DNA from: Sisyra terminalis
Lineage: Eukaryota; Arthropoda; Insecta; Neuroptera; Sisyridae
Length of the DNA: 64,000 bases
Assembly (NCBI GenBank): GCA_958496175.1
Contig: OY292276.1
Span: 31,702,449-31,766,448 of the forward strand
Direction: 5' to 3'
Shown here: in pieces, positions 35,270-48,837 of the stretch
Position numbering within the stretch: the stretch's first letter is position 1
Layout of the letters: the number at the start of each line of letters is the position of its first letter
Made by a program: the position numbers and the translations under genes
The notes under the pieces: generated by a model
What the model was told of the DNA's origin: nothing
What the model saw: the letters and a program-made list of their open reading frames with translations, nothing else
Database searches by the model: none

Positions 35270-37650
35270 TAAAGCTTTGCAAACTCTGCATAATGTTGTT
35301 ATAATAACTCCTTAACGACTAGGACTTGGGAAACTTTTCGTTTTGCAAATGTCACTTTACATGCTAAGCAGATATTAACGGTCGTATCTGACGCGATTGC
35401 AACGGCTCGCAATTTTTTTCTGTATTCTGCACGTGCATCAATTTCCATGTTGATTTTTTTTCCGTTTAAGCAATATTTTACCAAAATGATGGATTTATAG
35501 CCTTAGTAGCTAATAAATAAGTGTATGTAGAGGTAAACAAGACTGTATATAAAGTAGAAAATAGTAAAATTATTCCACCATAAGATCGGTTAAGGACTGG
35601 ACTTTTTAATACTTTTCACCTAAAATATTGATATAAAAAAATAGTAAGTGCTACAAGAAGAATTCATACAAACACTTCAAAAATTAATCAGTAATAAGTA
35701 AATTTATGATCTCCAGGAATTATTTCCGAGGTAGAGGCAACTCTTAATAGCAGAGGGCAATTTTTTTTTTCCAAAGTTCTAACTTTTTACAAAGAAATAG
35801 GATACACGGTTATCATATTAATTTGATTTAAATTCTTATTATTCTTATTATTTATAGAAATAATTGTTTCCAATTTTTATTCTTATTTACTTAAAAAATT
35901 ATAAAAACAAGAACTTCTCTATTTCCAGGATAAGGGTCGTTAGCCTCCTTTTGCATATATGCGTCGGCAGCGAGGATTAAATTATAACTTTTAATGGTAC
36001 TTTAGAAACATTGATAAATAAGACATTGAAGTTGAACTTAAATAAATAAACTTCCTGGAATATTTCACTAATGAGACCTTCTATTTTTAAACTATGTAAC
36101 TACAATTCTTCAGTCGGTATCAATATTATATCTAATTAGGGATATTAAAATAGTCAAAAAATATCCATAGGAAAACACATGGTAATGTGTCAGCCAAGTT
36201 TGGTATATCGGCTGGCAAACAGTTTATATATTTACACGAAAAATTTCCAGTTACTTCCCCCCCATGTAACTAAAAAGTTTATTTAAGTATCATATTGAAC
36301 ATAATAGCGATGGTTCAAAATTGCCAAGTTATACGGTTATTATGAAAACATAAAATAATTTTCTTTTCAAACCAAGAAATATTATTTTACATTTCTATTG
36401 CAACTTTTTGTTGAAAGTTCTTATGACACTTGACGTTTTGGGTTTTGCTTTGAGATGGTTGTTCATAATAAGGTTGATTTTCAAAAAAATTATATATTTA
36501 TTATGTTACTGGAATATATTCCACAGTTTAAACTGGTTTTTCGACAAGGACAGTGGTATTAGGGGAAACGGAAAGTATTGTCATTTTTTTAATATACAAT
36601 TAAAACACAAAATTTTATGACAAATTTTGATTTTAAGTCAATGATATAATCAGCCTCAATCGTATCAACGTTTTGACATCTAGTGAGCAAATTTTTAATG
36701 CCATATTATTAAAAATTGATTCATTACTAAGGAAAATATTAAAAAATTACATTTTGAACCTCACTTAAGCCTTAATTTTTTTTACCATTTAGTAAATGTG
36801 GTAACGATTGAAATAAATAGAAATCTGACGAAATAACTTCGGACAATTAAAGTGGGTACGGCAATATCACCTCTCCCTTAATTAATTAGTTTTTTCAAGG
36901 GCTTTTCTTCTGCAGAGGGGTCTTGAATTACTATGTTGCAGCACAGAGTTTTCTCTGTTGACAGTTTTTGGACACTTTTGGATATTTGGCCGATCGATTA
37001 AGATTGATTGGGATTATTTGACAACTTTTCGACTTTCTGGCATACATTTGGCACATTTCCCGCCTTAACTGTTTATTGGTTAAATTTTTTGTCACATTTC
37101 GTTGTTACCAGTTGGAAAAATGAAAATTAACGAATTTGAACTTAAAAAAACTCATTTGGCATTAATAAACTTCTAATGCATATTTAGATAAACATTGAAA
37201 ATGTTTTTAGTAACAACTTTGCGTTGCTATCCTGCGAAACTCGAAGAGTGTACAATACCGAATTTATATTCTTTCGGGTTTTTGGTCCTACCATTTCAAT
37301 ATAGATTTCGAAATAAAAAAATTTTTGTAGTTTTATTAAGTTGATAAATTACTCTTATATTTAAATTTCTTTAGTACCACTTTGAAATAACTTAGCAGAT
37401 AAATGGCGATTGAATGACTATTGGTTTAAAAATGACATTATTTTCCGGTACACCTAATATATGAGATGATAATGTTTAGTAATATAATATTTATGATTGA
37501 AAGTGGTTTTTGATTTTTAATGTTTGAAAAAATATTTAACAAAGTTTTGAAGTTGAAAAACTTTATTTGTTTTTGATGAATTAAAGTTTTTATGGCATTT
37601 TTTTTACAATTGAGATTTATAACGAAGAAATTATAATATAAGAGCTAATT
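35270..37650. other. No gene seen
   Basis: AT-rich with scattered more complex words. The open frames at 35299-35484 and 36408-36620 have no motif. Confidence 0.4.
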
Positions 37651-37659
37651 TAACATTAA

Positions 37660-38060
37660 TGGCAATCACATTAACGTACGTGCACAATTATAGGGAATTG
37701 TCAAACTTCCCTGATTTATGCCTGAGATAATATTAATAATGATTGTGTGTACGATCAGATTGGACATCATCCCTTGATATGTTATGCTTTGCGCTTGTTG
37801 ATTGTATGATTTGTATTTAAATCGCTTTCGGGCAAATGTAATATCGCGCATAATATGACACGATGGTCGGGACTTTGAAGGGCTCTCATTCGGGGAATAG
37901 ACAGACCCAGTGTGTAAATCCCACCCCCGTTCGATCAACAAATAGACTGGCATAGAACAATCATTCGAACATGAGTATTTTGTTTAAGTGCGATCAAGTG
38001 GGACTTGGACGTTCATTAATGGGCAATTCGTGTTTAATTGTAATCGTCGCATGCAACATT
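37660..38060. other. Complex island, possible regulatory DNA
   Basis: Higher-complexity stretch with a 95-codon minus-strand frame (37953-37666) lacking any family signature. Words such as GCGATTTAAATACAAATCAT and CAATCGATTA-like homeodomain cores suit an enhancer better than an exon, but this is a guess. Confidence 0.25.
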
Positions 38061-38814
38061 GACGATTATATTGGAACCGCAAATTTCGAAAAGTGAATAG
38101 CTTCTTTTTTTTTGTAACAAACGACACAAAAATATGAAACGAAGTGGAAATAATTGTCTAGTTGAGAAGAAAAATAAATAATAGGTGGCTTTGTTTGTCT
38201 TGTGCCGCGAATTTTAAATTGTTTGTGTCTCGGCTTTTGTTTTCACGGAAGGTATAAAGAGAATTTTGTGCACGATTTACGCGAAATTTTTCCAACAAAC
38301 ATTTTATCGTGGTTTTCGTCTAATTTAAAATGTTAAATTATAGGTTGCATCCACACGTTTGTGGGTCTTTGTTGAGAAATTGAAGGAAGAAAATCGCTCT
38401 TTAGATAAAAAAAATGAAGTAATTCCTTACAAGAAACAGTTTCACGGTGAGACTTTTTAAGTCCTTACGAAATGCATTAATTTTTCCTTTAATCATTATG
38501 GAAATCGTAAAATGCGCGAATTGTAAATTTCTGCTTATCTTTGTGTAAAATTTAAAATAATCGTTTATTATACTGTTACAGAATTCATGGAATAGGGTGA
38601 GAAAACGACTAATTTACAATGTAAAGTTCTGGAAACCGTTTAGTTTAGCAAATGGACAGTGAAAGTTGGAATCAATTTCTAAACTTAATAATAATTATTC
38701 AAAGAGTAAATAGAAAACAATTTGCATACTTTTTAATAAATAGCCTGTAAAGACATAATTGGCTTGATAAACATTTTCTATGGCTGTATGTTAAACAGAC
38801 AAGTTTCCTAATTG

Positions 38815-38990
38815 TGGGATAGAATAGTCCCGAGGGTACGGTTGTAACGTTTCCGTTGGATGGTAACGGCGGCCGGGACCTAGGAGGTCGTCGTGATGGA
38901 CGGCCATTCCTGTCGTACGACAAGAACTTCGCCGATAATGTATGAGGACGCCGCGGGTGTACAAGAAATATTCTCTAAAGACTTACTGCT
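38815..38990. other. GC- and CpG-rich island, possible exon
   Basis: The most GC-rich stretch of the window (GGTAACGGCGGCCGGGACC, GGACGCCGCGGGTG). Several frames are open: plus-strand NSPEGTVVTFPLDG... to NFADN followed by GTATGA, and two minus-strand frames including one from an ATG at 38910. A 3' splice-like TTGTGGGATAG precedes the plus-strand frame. The evidence does not decide between coding exon, CpG island promoter and conserved non-coding DNA. Confidence 0.3.
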
Positions 38991-38999
38991 CCCTCAGGT

Positions 39000-40360
39000 C
39001 TATATATTTTAAAATCAGGGTTACAGGAACAAACGGAGACACAAAGCTTTGCTCTGATGATTAACATGGCTTCACCAAATATTATGATCTTCTAACGTTA
39101 CGCATCATCTCTTGGTTTCTAAAAAGAAAATTCAAACATACTGAATATTTAAATTTTTTTCATGACAATCTATTTAAAAAAAAAAGAATAAAATGAAAAC
39201 ACAAATGTTTCTTTTTTAGCTATATATTTTTGGAATTTAATCATTGCAAAATAAAAGTTTAGGTTCGTATGTCTGGTTGATAAAAATATTCCGCGGTGAT
39301 GAGGGATGGGATGTGCGTCTCATGACATTTCGTGATCATATGAAAAACAATAAATTTTCAAATTAATTTCATGCTTACATTGGTTCTAATGTTTACATAA
39401 AATTCAGAATGTTATAATAATAAAGGCATTTTCTCTTTCGTTCCCGTTTTATTCTTCACGTCCCTTTGAATGAGGCTTTCAAAGCAAACAAAAATTTTAT
39501 TTTAACTCTCTATTCAGTATCCCAGGCCAGTGTTCTTACGTATGTGTGTAGGTCAGCGATGTTGGTGTGATGGCAACGACAACGCATTAATATTAATTAA
39601 AATTTGTTAGTACGACTGCGAATGAAAATTTGTTACACAATGGGTTGTGATGTAAATAAAGATTATAAGAACGTGAGGGAGAAAAGAGTAAAATTATTTG
39701 CTTGTGCCATCCCCTTATTTTTCCGTTTTAAAACTTTATGAAAATTAAAAGACGTAAGTATTAAAATATTAATGATTTGTAATTAAGATTATGAATTAAA
39801 AAAAAGAATAAAAAAGTGAGTTCATAAGCATTTATACTTATGAAAAATTGAAATGAGCTTTACGATAAATATAATTTTATTAATAAAAATCAATCTTCAA
39901 ATTCAATATGTTTAAAATTTAAGTAAATGAAAAGATATTTCATACATATATACTTAACTATTGGAAGAATTCTTTTTTGTGGACTATTATGTAATTTGCA
40001 CCAGTTCAGCGATGTGTCGCTATATCATGGTGGTGATAGCGGGCAATTGATGAAAGAAGTATTTGATAAAAATTAGGTTTATAAACGTTATAAAAGTTAT
40101 AAAGGTTTAGTTAGCTTAACATTATTTGTTTTAGTAAAAAATAATAATACCTTTAATTTGCTAAAGTATTGACTGCTTTTGTGTCTACAAAGCCTATGCA
40201 ATTTACAGAAAACTGCAATGTAAACTTAAAAAATATCCTTATTTAGTTTTATACAATTATGTATATTCGGATATGTACATAAGGTAACAAATTACAATTG
40301 AATATATTGACTGAAATCCTAAGGACTTTTTCATATTTAGTAGGAATATGTTTTTTACTT
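39000..40360. other. No gene seen
   Basis: AT-rich, no open frame above about 60 codons, no repeat recognised. Confidence 0.4.
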
Positions 40361-40363
40361 GAT

Positions 40364-40532
40364 TTACCGTCGCCTTATAACGACCAAGATCTTTAGCGAC
40401 ATAATAACAATTGATTAAAAATTAATAAACATCTGTAATAAAAAAAAAAGAAAAATTTTTCGTATTAAGATTCGAATCCAACACCTACCAGTTTTGAAGC
40501 GGTCATCTAGACCACTCGCCCACCAGCAGGCT
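40364..40532 (-). mobile_element. tRNA-derived SINE, copy 4
   Basis: Minus-strand head AGCCTGCTGGTGGGCGAGTG with A box, CAAAACTGGTAGGTGTTGGA and a B box TTGGATTCGAATC, then a tail ending with GTCGCTAAAGATC and CGACGGTAAATC. It contains an A-rich insertion in the tail. The end-proximal GTCGC...GCGAC pair could fold into a hairpin. Confidence 0.75.
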
Positions 40533-41735
40533 TTATACGGTTTTGTTTTCTACAATTTGTATTATATGCAATTGACGCATGCCAGAGCTTAACAGCGATT
40601 TGTAACCTTCCAAGTACCACGTTTCTAAGTTTTTGAGAACCAAATCAATGTTTTTTTTAATGTGTATTAAAATTTTATTCAAAATAATGTAGGCCAATTT
40701 GTTTACCAATAATCGAGTTTATTAAACTTTAGTATTATCAAATTGTATGTTGATTTATTTACCCCACGATTCCTTCTCTTTTCTGTTGACGTCTCTCACC
40801 ACTATGTTGTTTTTCCCCGTTTCCTTGCAACATCCCACATCAAAACCACAAATAATATTATAGGTCCATAGACAAAAAATATGTTAATATGTTTTCAACT
40901 AATTATTAGTTGGTGCGTATGCAATGTCGAATTTTGAAGAGTGTACATAAAATAGCATATCTTTCTTCAAAAGCTATTTATTTGATCAAAATATGCTCCA
41001 TTCGTTTCGAAACTCTTTTCTTAACAACATTTTAAAGCAAAGATTCCTGTCCTAAAAATATTCTTGTCTTTAGAAAAAGAACTGTTAAAGATACTTTGGG
41101 AAAGTATTAAGATATTAGGTAAGTTACTTTTTTCTAGTTACAGTAGAAATACAGTAGGATTTGGTTCCATAGTTGTCTTCAGATCATCATTTTTCAGAGA
41201 CGTTTTTTGTAGTGAAAAATCATCAGTCTAAAATTTTTCACCAACGCTGCTTTTTCTCAGTATTCTTCTCAAATGCTTGTTTTTTTTAAAGCTTTATTAC
41301 CAAATTTATACTCATATAAAAATGCTACGAATATCGATTGAACTCATTTTTTCGATCTTTGGTTTGAATAATTATTATCTAAATAAATTATTTTCTTAAT
41401 AATCAAAAAAATTTCCGAAAGTTTAGAATATCTCAGTTATGGAGAATTATTTTCCGTTTTTTCGTAGTTTCTATATTTCGTGAAAATGTTTTTCTTTCTA
41501 AATTGCATTTTCTTTTTTTTTTGTAGTGTAATTGTTAACAAACAGATAAAATGCTGCATATAAAGTTATTTACATTGAAAATTAATACATTTCTTGAAGT
41601 GTCTGATTTGAATAAAGTGCATCTTTTGTTGCATTTGAAATTCTGCGCTCAGCAGATAAGATTATCTACAAAGTTGAGATTAAACAAGTAGTTTTTACAA
41701 TTAGAAAAGATACGTATAGACGGCGTTAATAGATA

Positions 41736-41971
41736 TCATAGTTTAGTAACTCTTAACCGAGGCTCAATCGAATTTTAAGGGTTCGGTGAGTCAATTTCGC
41801 GGGCTCGGCGGTTTTATTTATTTTGTATGCCTTTGTAGAAATACATACTTGTAATTTCAATTTGAAAAAAATCATTATTAAATTTTCCAATTAAGAAGGA
41901 TTCGATGAATAAGTTTGTAAAACTGATGGGAGTAAGTACCTCCAACAAGGTTAAAAACCACTGTCTTAGTT
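41736..41971. mobile_element. Short hAT-type element with 8-bp target duplication
   Basis: Body 41744-41963 (220 bp). Ends TAGTAACTCTTAACC and, on the other strand, CAGTGGTTTTTAACCTTG are inverted. Flanks TCATAGTT (41736-41743) and TCTTAGTT (41964-41971) differ by one base, consistent with an ageing 8-bp duplication. No coding capacity. Confidence 0.7.
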
Positions 41972-42239
41972 TGAAGAGTTTCTATAAATTTACCTCCCTT
42001 CTCTTTGAAATTTATGCAGTCTCTTGTGTAATTTGTTTTGAATAGGTGGTAGTCTTGTTTTCTGAGTATCATTTTTAATTTCGGAAAAAGGCATTAATGT
42101 AAGTTCAACTCTAATTTAATACTTTTAAATATTAAATTGGATTACAGCAAAAATAATAGTAATGATTATCTATTATTAAGATAATTTTAATTTTCATTGG
42201 TAATTTTTTTAATTTAATTCCTAGAAATTAATTTTAATC

Positions 42240-42660
42240 TTTTATTTAGAGTTGGAAGTTCTCAAATAATCTTCGAGCAGTGCTCGTTGAGTCTATCGAA
42301 TTCTATCTTGGTTCACGTCACAAAGACACATACAGAGCAAAATTTCCACCGCACTTATTTCCAATTAAATTCCTACACCAACCATGTCATTTTCTCGACC
42401 AAACTAAATCTTCAATTTGATATGGCACAGAAGTAGGAACGAGTTGGGAAGACTCGAAGAATATGAAAGCAGTCTTTAGTTGTATGGTGGACTTGAAAAT
42501 AGAGAGAGAGAGAGAAAAGGCACAGCGTAAAAGGATTTGCGACAAGAGACAAACTATGGTCATACTTATGTTTAATAGAGCATGATAAATAGAGAACATT
42601 CCAGATGGAAGAGACAATCTAATGCTGGCCAAGTTCTCTCCTCTTAAAACTATCTAAGAT
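42240..42660. other. Complex island with GA repeat
   Basis: Higher-complexity sequence with a (GA)n run at 42501-42515. A minus-strand frame from 42632 starts MASIRLSLPSGMFSIYHALL and runs into ISMTIVCLLSQILL; a donor-like AA|GTATGA occurs after its Asn-Ile. It could be considered for the missing dpr start, but the hydrophobic stretch is atypical and I give it little weight. Confidence 0.2.
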
Positions 42661-43139
42661 AGGTCTTTTACCAGCCCGATGACCCTCGGTTATTATTGTT
42701 GACAAATCTATTAGTTGACAGTTTTCCTCTCAAATCTTTCGAGTTAATCAGTAGAAATAATTACTGAAAGAAGCAAAATAAACAAAGTATGACAGGCTCA
42801 ATTATACATGGGATATGGGGAACGAATAGCACGATCGATTAAGACTAAAATGAGGCCTTGTCATAAATAAAACCTAATATTTGTTCACGTGTTCTTCATA
42901 TTACTTCGTCGTATTTTTTTTGCTCATAATCAAATGAAAATAAAACGAAGGTTTCCCAAACTTGAAGAGATTTTCGTAAATTAATAACGTTGTCAATCAA
43001 TCAAAACTCTATTCGAATGAGAAGCTTTTCAAACAATGAGATAAAAGCAAGGAAAGCATTTAAAGATAAATAATCTTTTTCGGAGGAGAATTTGAAAAAT
43101 TTTTCATTGGAACACGTGAAAAAGACAAATTGTTGAACA

Positions 43140-43850
43140 AGTTACGGTCCGACCTCCCTTTTCTTTTTCTGTCGCATTTAATTAAATGATCTCAATGTCG
43201 AATGGGATTGTCATCCTGCTGTATGTTCACTCTTCTTTTTTTCTTCTTCAAAAGTGGGCCAGTTTTATACTATTGAGAGACCACTTTTACAATCGGATGG
43301 AAAATCGACAAAAATCACATGAGGGTCTAATCAACAAATACTCGAATAACGAGAAATGAAAGACGAGCAAACTCCAGCAAAAAAACACTTGAAAAATTAT
43401 TCCAATTAGTATTTTCGTTTCGATTTAAAGTAGAACTTTTTCAGTTTGAAGTTGTTTTTGCTTATTTTATTTATTTTTTAAAGACTTCCACATAATTCAC
43501 TAGCGAACCCGGAATATATAACAATAACAACAACATGCTCCAACTTGCATCCTCGTCTAACATACTTTCCTTGTGTTTTCAAGAAATTACTCCCACTTGT
43601 GTAAGCGACGTTTGGAAAGATCCAGAACTACCCCCTACCCCCCAAACATACCCATTTCCCTATTGCATTCCCCCAATTTCTTCCCGACTCATTCATTTTT
43701 ATCTTTTCAAAATAATTCACTTTTCTAGACAAATTTCCTTATTGTTCCAAAAACTTAAAATTTATTACGAAATTTCCAACTTCCATTCTCTTCATCCACC
43801 CTCTTCGACGCTCATATTTCAAATGTACCATAGAACGTTGTAACACACAT
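43140..43850. other. Complex island, no gene confirmed
   Basis: Pyrimidine-rich on the plus strand (43610-43700). A 102-codon plus-strand frame (43535-43843) reflects that composition and shows no domain. Confidence 0.25.
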
Positions 43851-43859
43851 ATGGCGGTT

Positions 43860-45480
43860 TATTTCAAGTAAATTTTAAGTGTGTCAGGATGATTTTCGAG
43901 CGAACAATTTTAGGAATGGGAGGCTTATACTATTTAACAGACATATAAGTACAATATTCGTGAGATATTAGATGTGGGATAAATAAAGGGTTTCAGTGAA
44001 ATGAGGATGCATCTATTTAGCGGTGTCTTACCACAATCACTTTTCCTACCCTGAAAATGGGCTTTGCTTATCATGCTTGTAAAGTCTTAAACAAATATAT
44101 GTATATTATGTATTATGTTTGTACAAAGTTAAAAAGTAAGAGAGAATGAAGTGAAAATGAAAATGTGGATTGAACGAAAAGAAAATGTTTAGATTATACA
44201 GAACAATATTACAACAATAATAAACACACTAGCTTTTGTTCCTAGATTGAATAATGCTGAATAATTTATATTTCATAATAGTAGGGGTTGTCGATTTGGT
44301 GAGAAAATATAACAATTAGGCATGCTGGAGAAGAGTAAAAGCGAACATTTTGCTGACTAATAATTCTTAAATATCAAGTATTTACCTTTCAAATTATCTT
44401 ACAATTAGTTAGATTTACTGACGGCTAAAATTATCAGTGAGTTTGAATGGAAAAATAATTAGTGAATAATTTTCTCTTATAAATTATTAACAAATTGCAA
44501 GCGAGAAAAGCATATATAGGTACACACAAAAATCTCAATTAAATTTTTAAGGACAATCACGTTCTGCACGCTTTGCAATTTGTGGGTTGTCTTTTCAAAT
44601 GCACTGAAAGCGCTGTAGAGTACTTAGTAACATTACAAGTTGACGCGATATTGAACTGCGAATGCCATACCTCTAAATTACCATTACTTGCAATGTTATG
44701 ATGACAGAGTATACCTATATAAATAACTCTAAAGCAACAATTAAATAGTATATTAAATGACAATATCTTACAGTACTGTCATTTACTGCGTTATAAAAGA
44801 CAATTGTTTCACAGAAATAATTACAACGAATATCTTTGGTGCCTTAATGCTATCGTCAGAGGAAACTAGTTTTCATTAGATAGAAATATGTAGGTTTCAT
44901 ATTTTGTAGTTAGTGATCAAAGTTTTACAAAAAATTAAGGATATTATGGAGGTATGTTAAAATGCTACCAAACAACTAAAATTTTAGGAGAATGTTCCTT
45001 ATTTACTGCTTAAGCATCTATGAAAGTTTTAAAGCGATTCACTAAGTCGATAAAAAGTTATTGCAATTAAAAAATACTATGATTTTACACTTAATCTTAT
45101 GGAGATTCGGTGATCGAAAAGAGTAAATGTATTTTTATTAGGAAAAAAATGCTGTCAGGCATTCCAAACTTTCTAAATATGCAGTTTAAATTATAGGGAA
45201 CTAATTTTTTATAAATTTATTTGCTTATTTGAATTCACTTTACGGTTTTTATGAAACAAATTCTAAACAGACTAAAAATGTGGTTTTCATTTGATAAAGT
45301 AATAAGTGTATAAGTGCGGCAAAACTTTCGTCAGCTGAGATCTACCGTCTTATATGTAGTGATAGTAGGGTTGGTTAGGTAAAAATGAAACGAATAATTT
45401 ATTTTTGTCATCCTCATGGTAACACAGTATAAAGTGGAAAAAGATGAAACATATGTAATAATTTATTTTCAAAATGTTGA
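43860..45480. other. No gene seen
   Basis: AT-rich DNA with short frames only. Confidence 0.4.
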
Positions 45481-45523
45481 GTATGTCGCGCATGCTCACT
45501 CACATCATGTGAGTGAGACATAC
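45481..45523. repeat. Strong palindrome (hairpin)
   Basis: CTCACTCACAT and ATGTGAGTGAG are perfect reverse complements separated by one base (45495-45517). An outer pair GTATGTC / GACATAC extends the stem after a 7-nt bulge on one side. This may be a transposon end or an extruding hairpin. Confidence 0.75.
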
Positions 45524-46500
45524 TAAAGTTGCCAACGCTGCCAATCTATAAATTCGACAGCGTTATCACGTTTTCATTATTTTATATAATGTTGAATTGT
45601 TAATTGATTTTTTATTTTTTAGTTATAATTGTCTTACAAACATGCAAATTTAATTTTTTATTTATGATTTAACCGTATCAAAAATTTACACATTCATAAC
45701 TTATGAGTATCAAATTAATAATATTTCGATTTGTTAAGTTGAAACAAGGCGATTCAGTCCCAAAAGTTAGTTAAACTTTTTTTTTATTTTTTTTTCATTT
45801 TCATTTATAATATTTGGTAAAATGTCCGATTATCCCTTAAACTATACACAGTTTTTTAAGTATCGACCTATTTATTCACCTCATACGCTATATGACGTAA
45901 TTATTCACGAATTTCTATTTTTATGAACTTTGGTCTCCGATTGTATCTCCGTAACATCCTTAACATCCTTAAATTCAAAAAATTACCATAAATGACTTTA
46001 GTTTTTGATTACCTCAACTAAAAAACTTGTTTTTTCTCGCCTTCAAGGAATCGTAGGCTAATGCAATTTTTATCAATTTTAATTTGATATTCTTGTATAC
46101 TGTTGAGAAAAAGAACCTTGATCGATCGACAAATACCAGTAGATGACACGGTGATCCTATATTAAATATTGTATTTGTTTTGGCCTTATCCACGGGATTG
46201 AATAGAATAAAAACAAATTTATTAAACTTACGACTATTTGAAAGAATTTTCGTCAATTTACTCTATTTAAAGTTGCTTTTGCTTACTATTTATAATATGG
46301 GTCTCTTATGTATTCAAATTAACATTATTTTTTGTTTTTCGATATTTCTCATCTCCGGTTTCACATTCCCATTTTAAATATGCTATTTTATTTTTGAAAA
46401 ATAATTAACTATATTTTTGTAGTTATTTCTGCAATTTTTCTTTCAAATGTTAATTGATGACGTCTTTGTTAGAAACGTATCAAGCGGAATCAATAGAATA

Positions 46501-46768
46501 GTCTATTCCAGTGATTCCGAACCTATGACCCGTGGGCCAGACACTGACCAACGCAAACTTTCTAACTGACCCACGATGGCTAGGCAACCGTTTGTTTGCA
46601 ATATTTACATGAAGAGATTTCCATAGCGCTTCTATCGTCCTTTCTCTGTTTCATCTTGTGAGGCACTAATGGACACCAAGAACATTAGTGACCCACGAGG
46701 TAGTATTAAAAAATATAAACATAATTTGACCCACCCCTCAAAAATGTTCGCCATCCCTGGTCTATTCG
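46501..46768. mobile_element. Short hAT-type element with perfect 8-bp target duplication
   Basis: Body 46509-46760 (252 bp). Left end CAGTGATTCCGAACC, right end (other strand) CAGGGATGGCGAAC. Perfect 8-bp flanks GTCTATTC at 46501-46508 and 46761-46768. The interior repeats the GACCCACGA-type word of related insect hAT elements. Non-coding. Confidence 0.85.
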
Positions 46769-46769
46769 A

Positions 46770-47430
46770 AACTAACATTTTTCGGTATGGATATTTCGAA
46801 AACCATGCAAGATATCGATTTTTTTTTCTGATTTTTTTTTTGTCGCATTTTGAGCTATTTTTCCAAAATTCATCTGCAAATAAATAAATAATAATTTTTC
46901 ACCATTTGTAATTTTTTGCAACTTTTTAAAGCTCAAGTCTTTAACTACTTCGTCGATATGCAATATTTCTAGCAAGTTTCAAACATAATTTTGGATTATG
47001 TTTTTGACGTCAATAACTTCATCAACTAAATATATTATTCAGTTTTGCTGTAACTATCAATATCAAGATCTAATAATTAAATTACGATTAAAATTCCTAT
47101 TTCTAATGTGTGTTTTTTTGGATGTGCTTTTTAAGTAAATAAGGATAAAAACTATTGCGAAAAGCTCCTAGAAAATTTCCCACCATGTACTATTTTATTA
47201 GTTAACTGATTTATGAAATTGTGTAATTTTAGTTTGAAAAGTTAAATTTCATATCCTGTATGAAATGAAAAATTGATAATATTAATAAACTTTCATTTAT
47301 AAAACGTTGATATCACGTTTATAGCATATATTCTAAACATTTAATAAAAGTTGCAAGAGAGAAAAATTTATCGCGAAATCGATTTTTGTAAATAGTATCT
47401 ACAAATTAGTTAATAAAATTGCAAATTGAT
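46770..47430. other. No gene seen
   Basis: AT-rich, no repeat or convincing frame. Confidence 0.4.
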
Positions 47431-47800
47431 TATTGATCCACATCTATTTCGAAAATGTACGTGCTTTTATATTTTCTCACTTTTCTTCTAAGAGCTTCCT
47501 CACTTGTTTGTGTTTAGTTTGGTTTTTCTCTAAGCTTCGCTCCCGTTCGCGTTCGATCGTATGCAGCCTGTTCTGTTCTCTTTCCTATCTGGGACACATA
47601 CAGGGATACTTTAGCGGGAACTTTCCCAAGTGGCACCATGGTTGGGAACGACCGCGCCCTCTACACGTCGTCTTGACATTGTCTCATATAGTACAAACAT
47701 TTTGTTTTATTCTTTTTTTTGCAAACGTATATAAAAGAAAATCGAATGAAGGGAAATCTTTGTTTCCAAGTATTCACTACCGACACTAGAAACGGTATAA
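47430..47800. other. Complex island, no gene confirmed
   Basis: A 118-codon plus-strand frame (47433-47789) covers the island. It has a run of Ser-Arg codons but no recognised domain, no splice support and a start inside AT-rich sequence. The GC-richer core is 47520-47690. Confidence 0.25.
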
Positions 47801-47809
47801 AAGTTTTAA

Positions 47810-48830
47810 TAAAACACGTTTAATTTCTGACATTAACTTGAAAGATCTTTCAGCTAATCAAAACGAATGCTTTTGTGGCCGTAAAATTTTTATAATTTTA
47901 AGTTATATTTTTGTAACTTTTTGTGTAATATATAAACGTGAAAAAATTGAAATAAAAACTTAACTGCAAAATCTCCCTCGTCCATAATTTTAAAAAATAT
48001 ATGCCACCATATTTAATTAAAATATTCAAATGAAACACGTCTTTTATTATATATTTTTTTTGTTCGAACCACTTTGCATTTTATATCCAGAAAAATTTAA
48101 ATATTTTTTCGTTAAAATCGATGAAATGTTGTCATAGATGTTACAGGTTTGAGAGGAAAATGTAAAAAAAAATCTACTTCAGTTTAAAAATGAAAAAAGG
48201 GTAAGTGCTTTAGTATTTAACGAAAACAAGAGTTTAAATTTACAAAGAAAGAAATTTATTTACACAATTATGTTCAATTAATAGATAATATTACGTTAAT
48301 GTGTTTTTTTATTTATTGGTTCATGCATTAACTTTATATAACTTTATTTGATAAATTAATGACATATAACTAAAGGGGCAAATTTTCTTTTATAGATGTT
48401 TTTTTTTTCTACATCTAAATAAATTTTCAAACCAAAATAATAAATATAAAACTTACTGAAAGAAAGACGTTGAAACTTTAAAAGAGGAAGTATAGAAATT
48501 TATATTTGGCAATTGGATGTTTATACAAGGCAATTGAAAAAGCGGAAGGCATATTCCGTGTACTTCATGAATTTATAGAAAAGTCATATCAAAAGTTAGA
48601 AACGCAAGTAGGTCGAAGAAGACATTTAGATTGAAAGTTTTATAGCTGGTAATTTTACAAGAAGGTTATGAATAGCTAGAATATTAAAATACACACTTTT
48701 TTGTCAAAAATACAAATATGAACATAAAATTTAATTTCACTATGAAACTTTTATTAAAATATAATTTAATTATTTAAGTGTTAGCACGCTATAAAGTAAT
48801 ATAAAGTGTTTTTCATTGACGTAAGTTGAC
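47810..48830. other. No gene seen
   Basis: Extremely AT-rich, low complexity. Confidence 0.45.
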
Positions 48831-48837
48831 TTTTGTT

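Noticed and set aside
42387..42632. Candidate signal-peptide exon for dpr (starts MASIRLSLPSG) with a phase-1 donor-like GTATGA.
   Set aside because: The hydrophobic segment is weak and interrupted, and the donor is poor. The phase match alone is expected one time in three.
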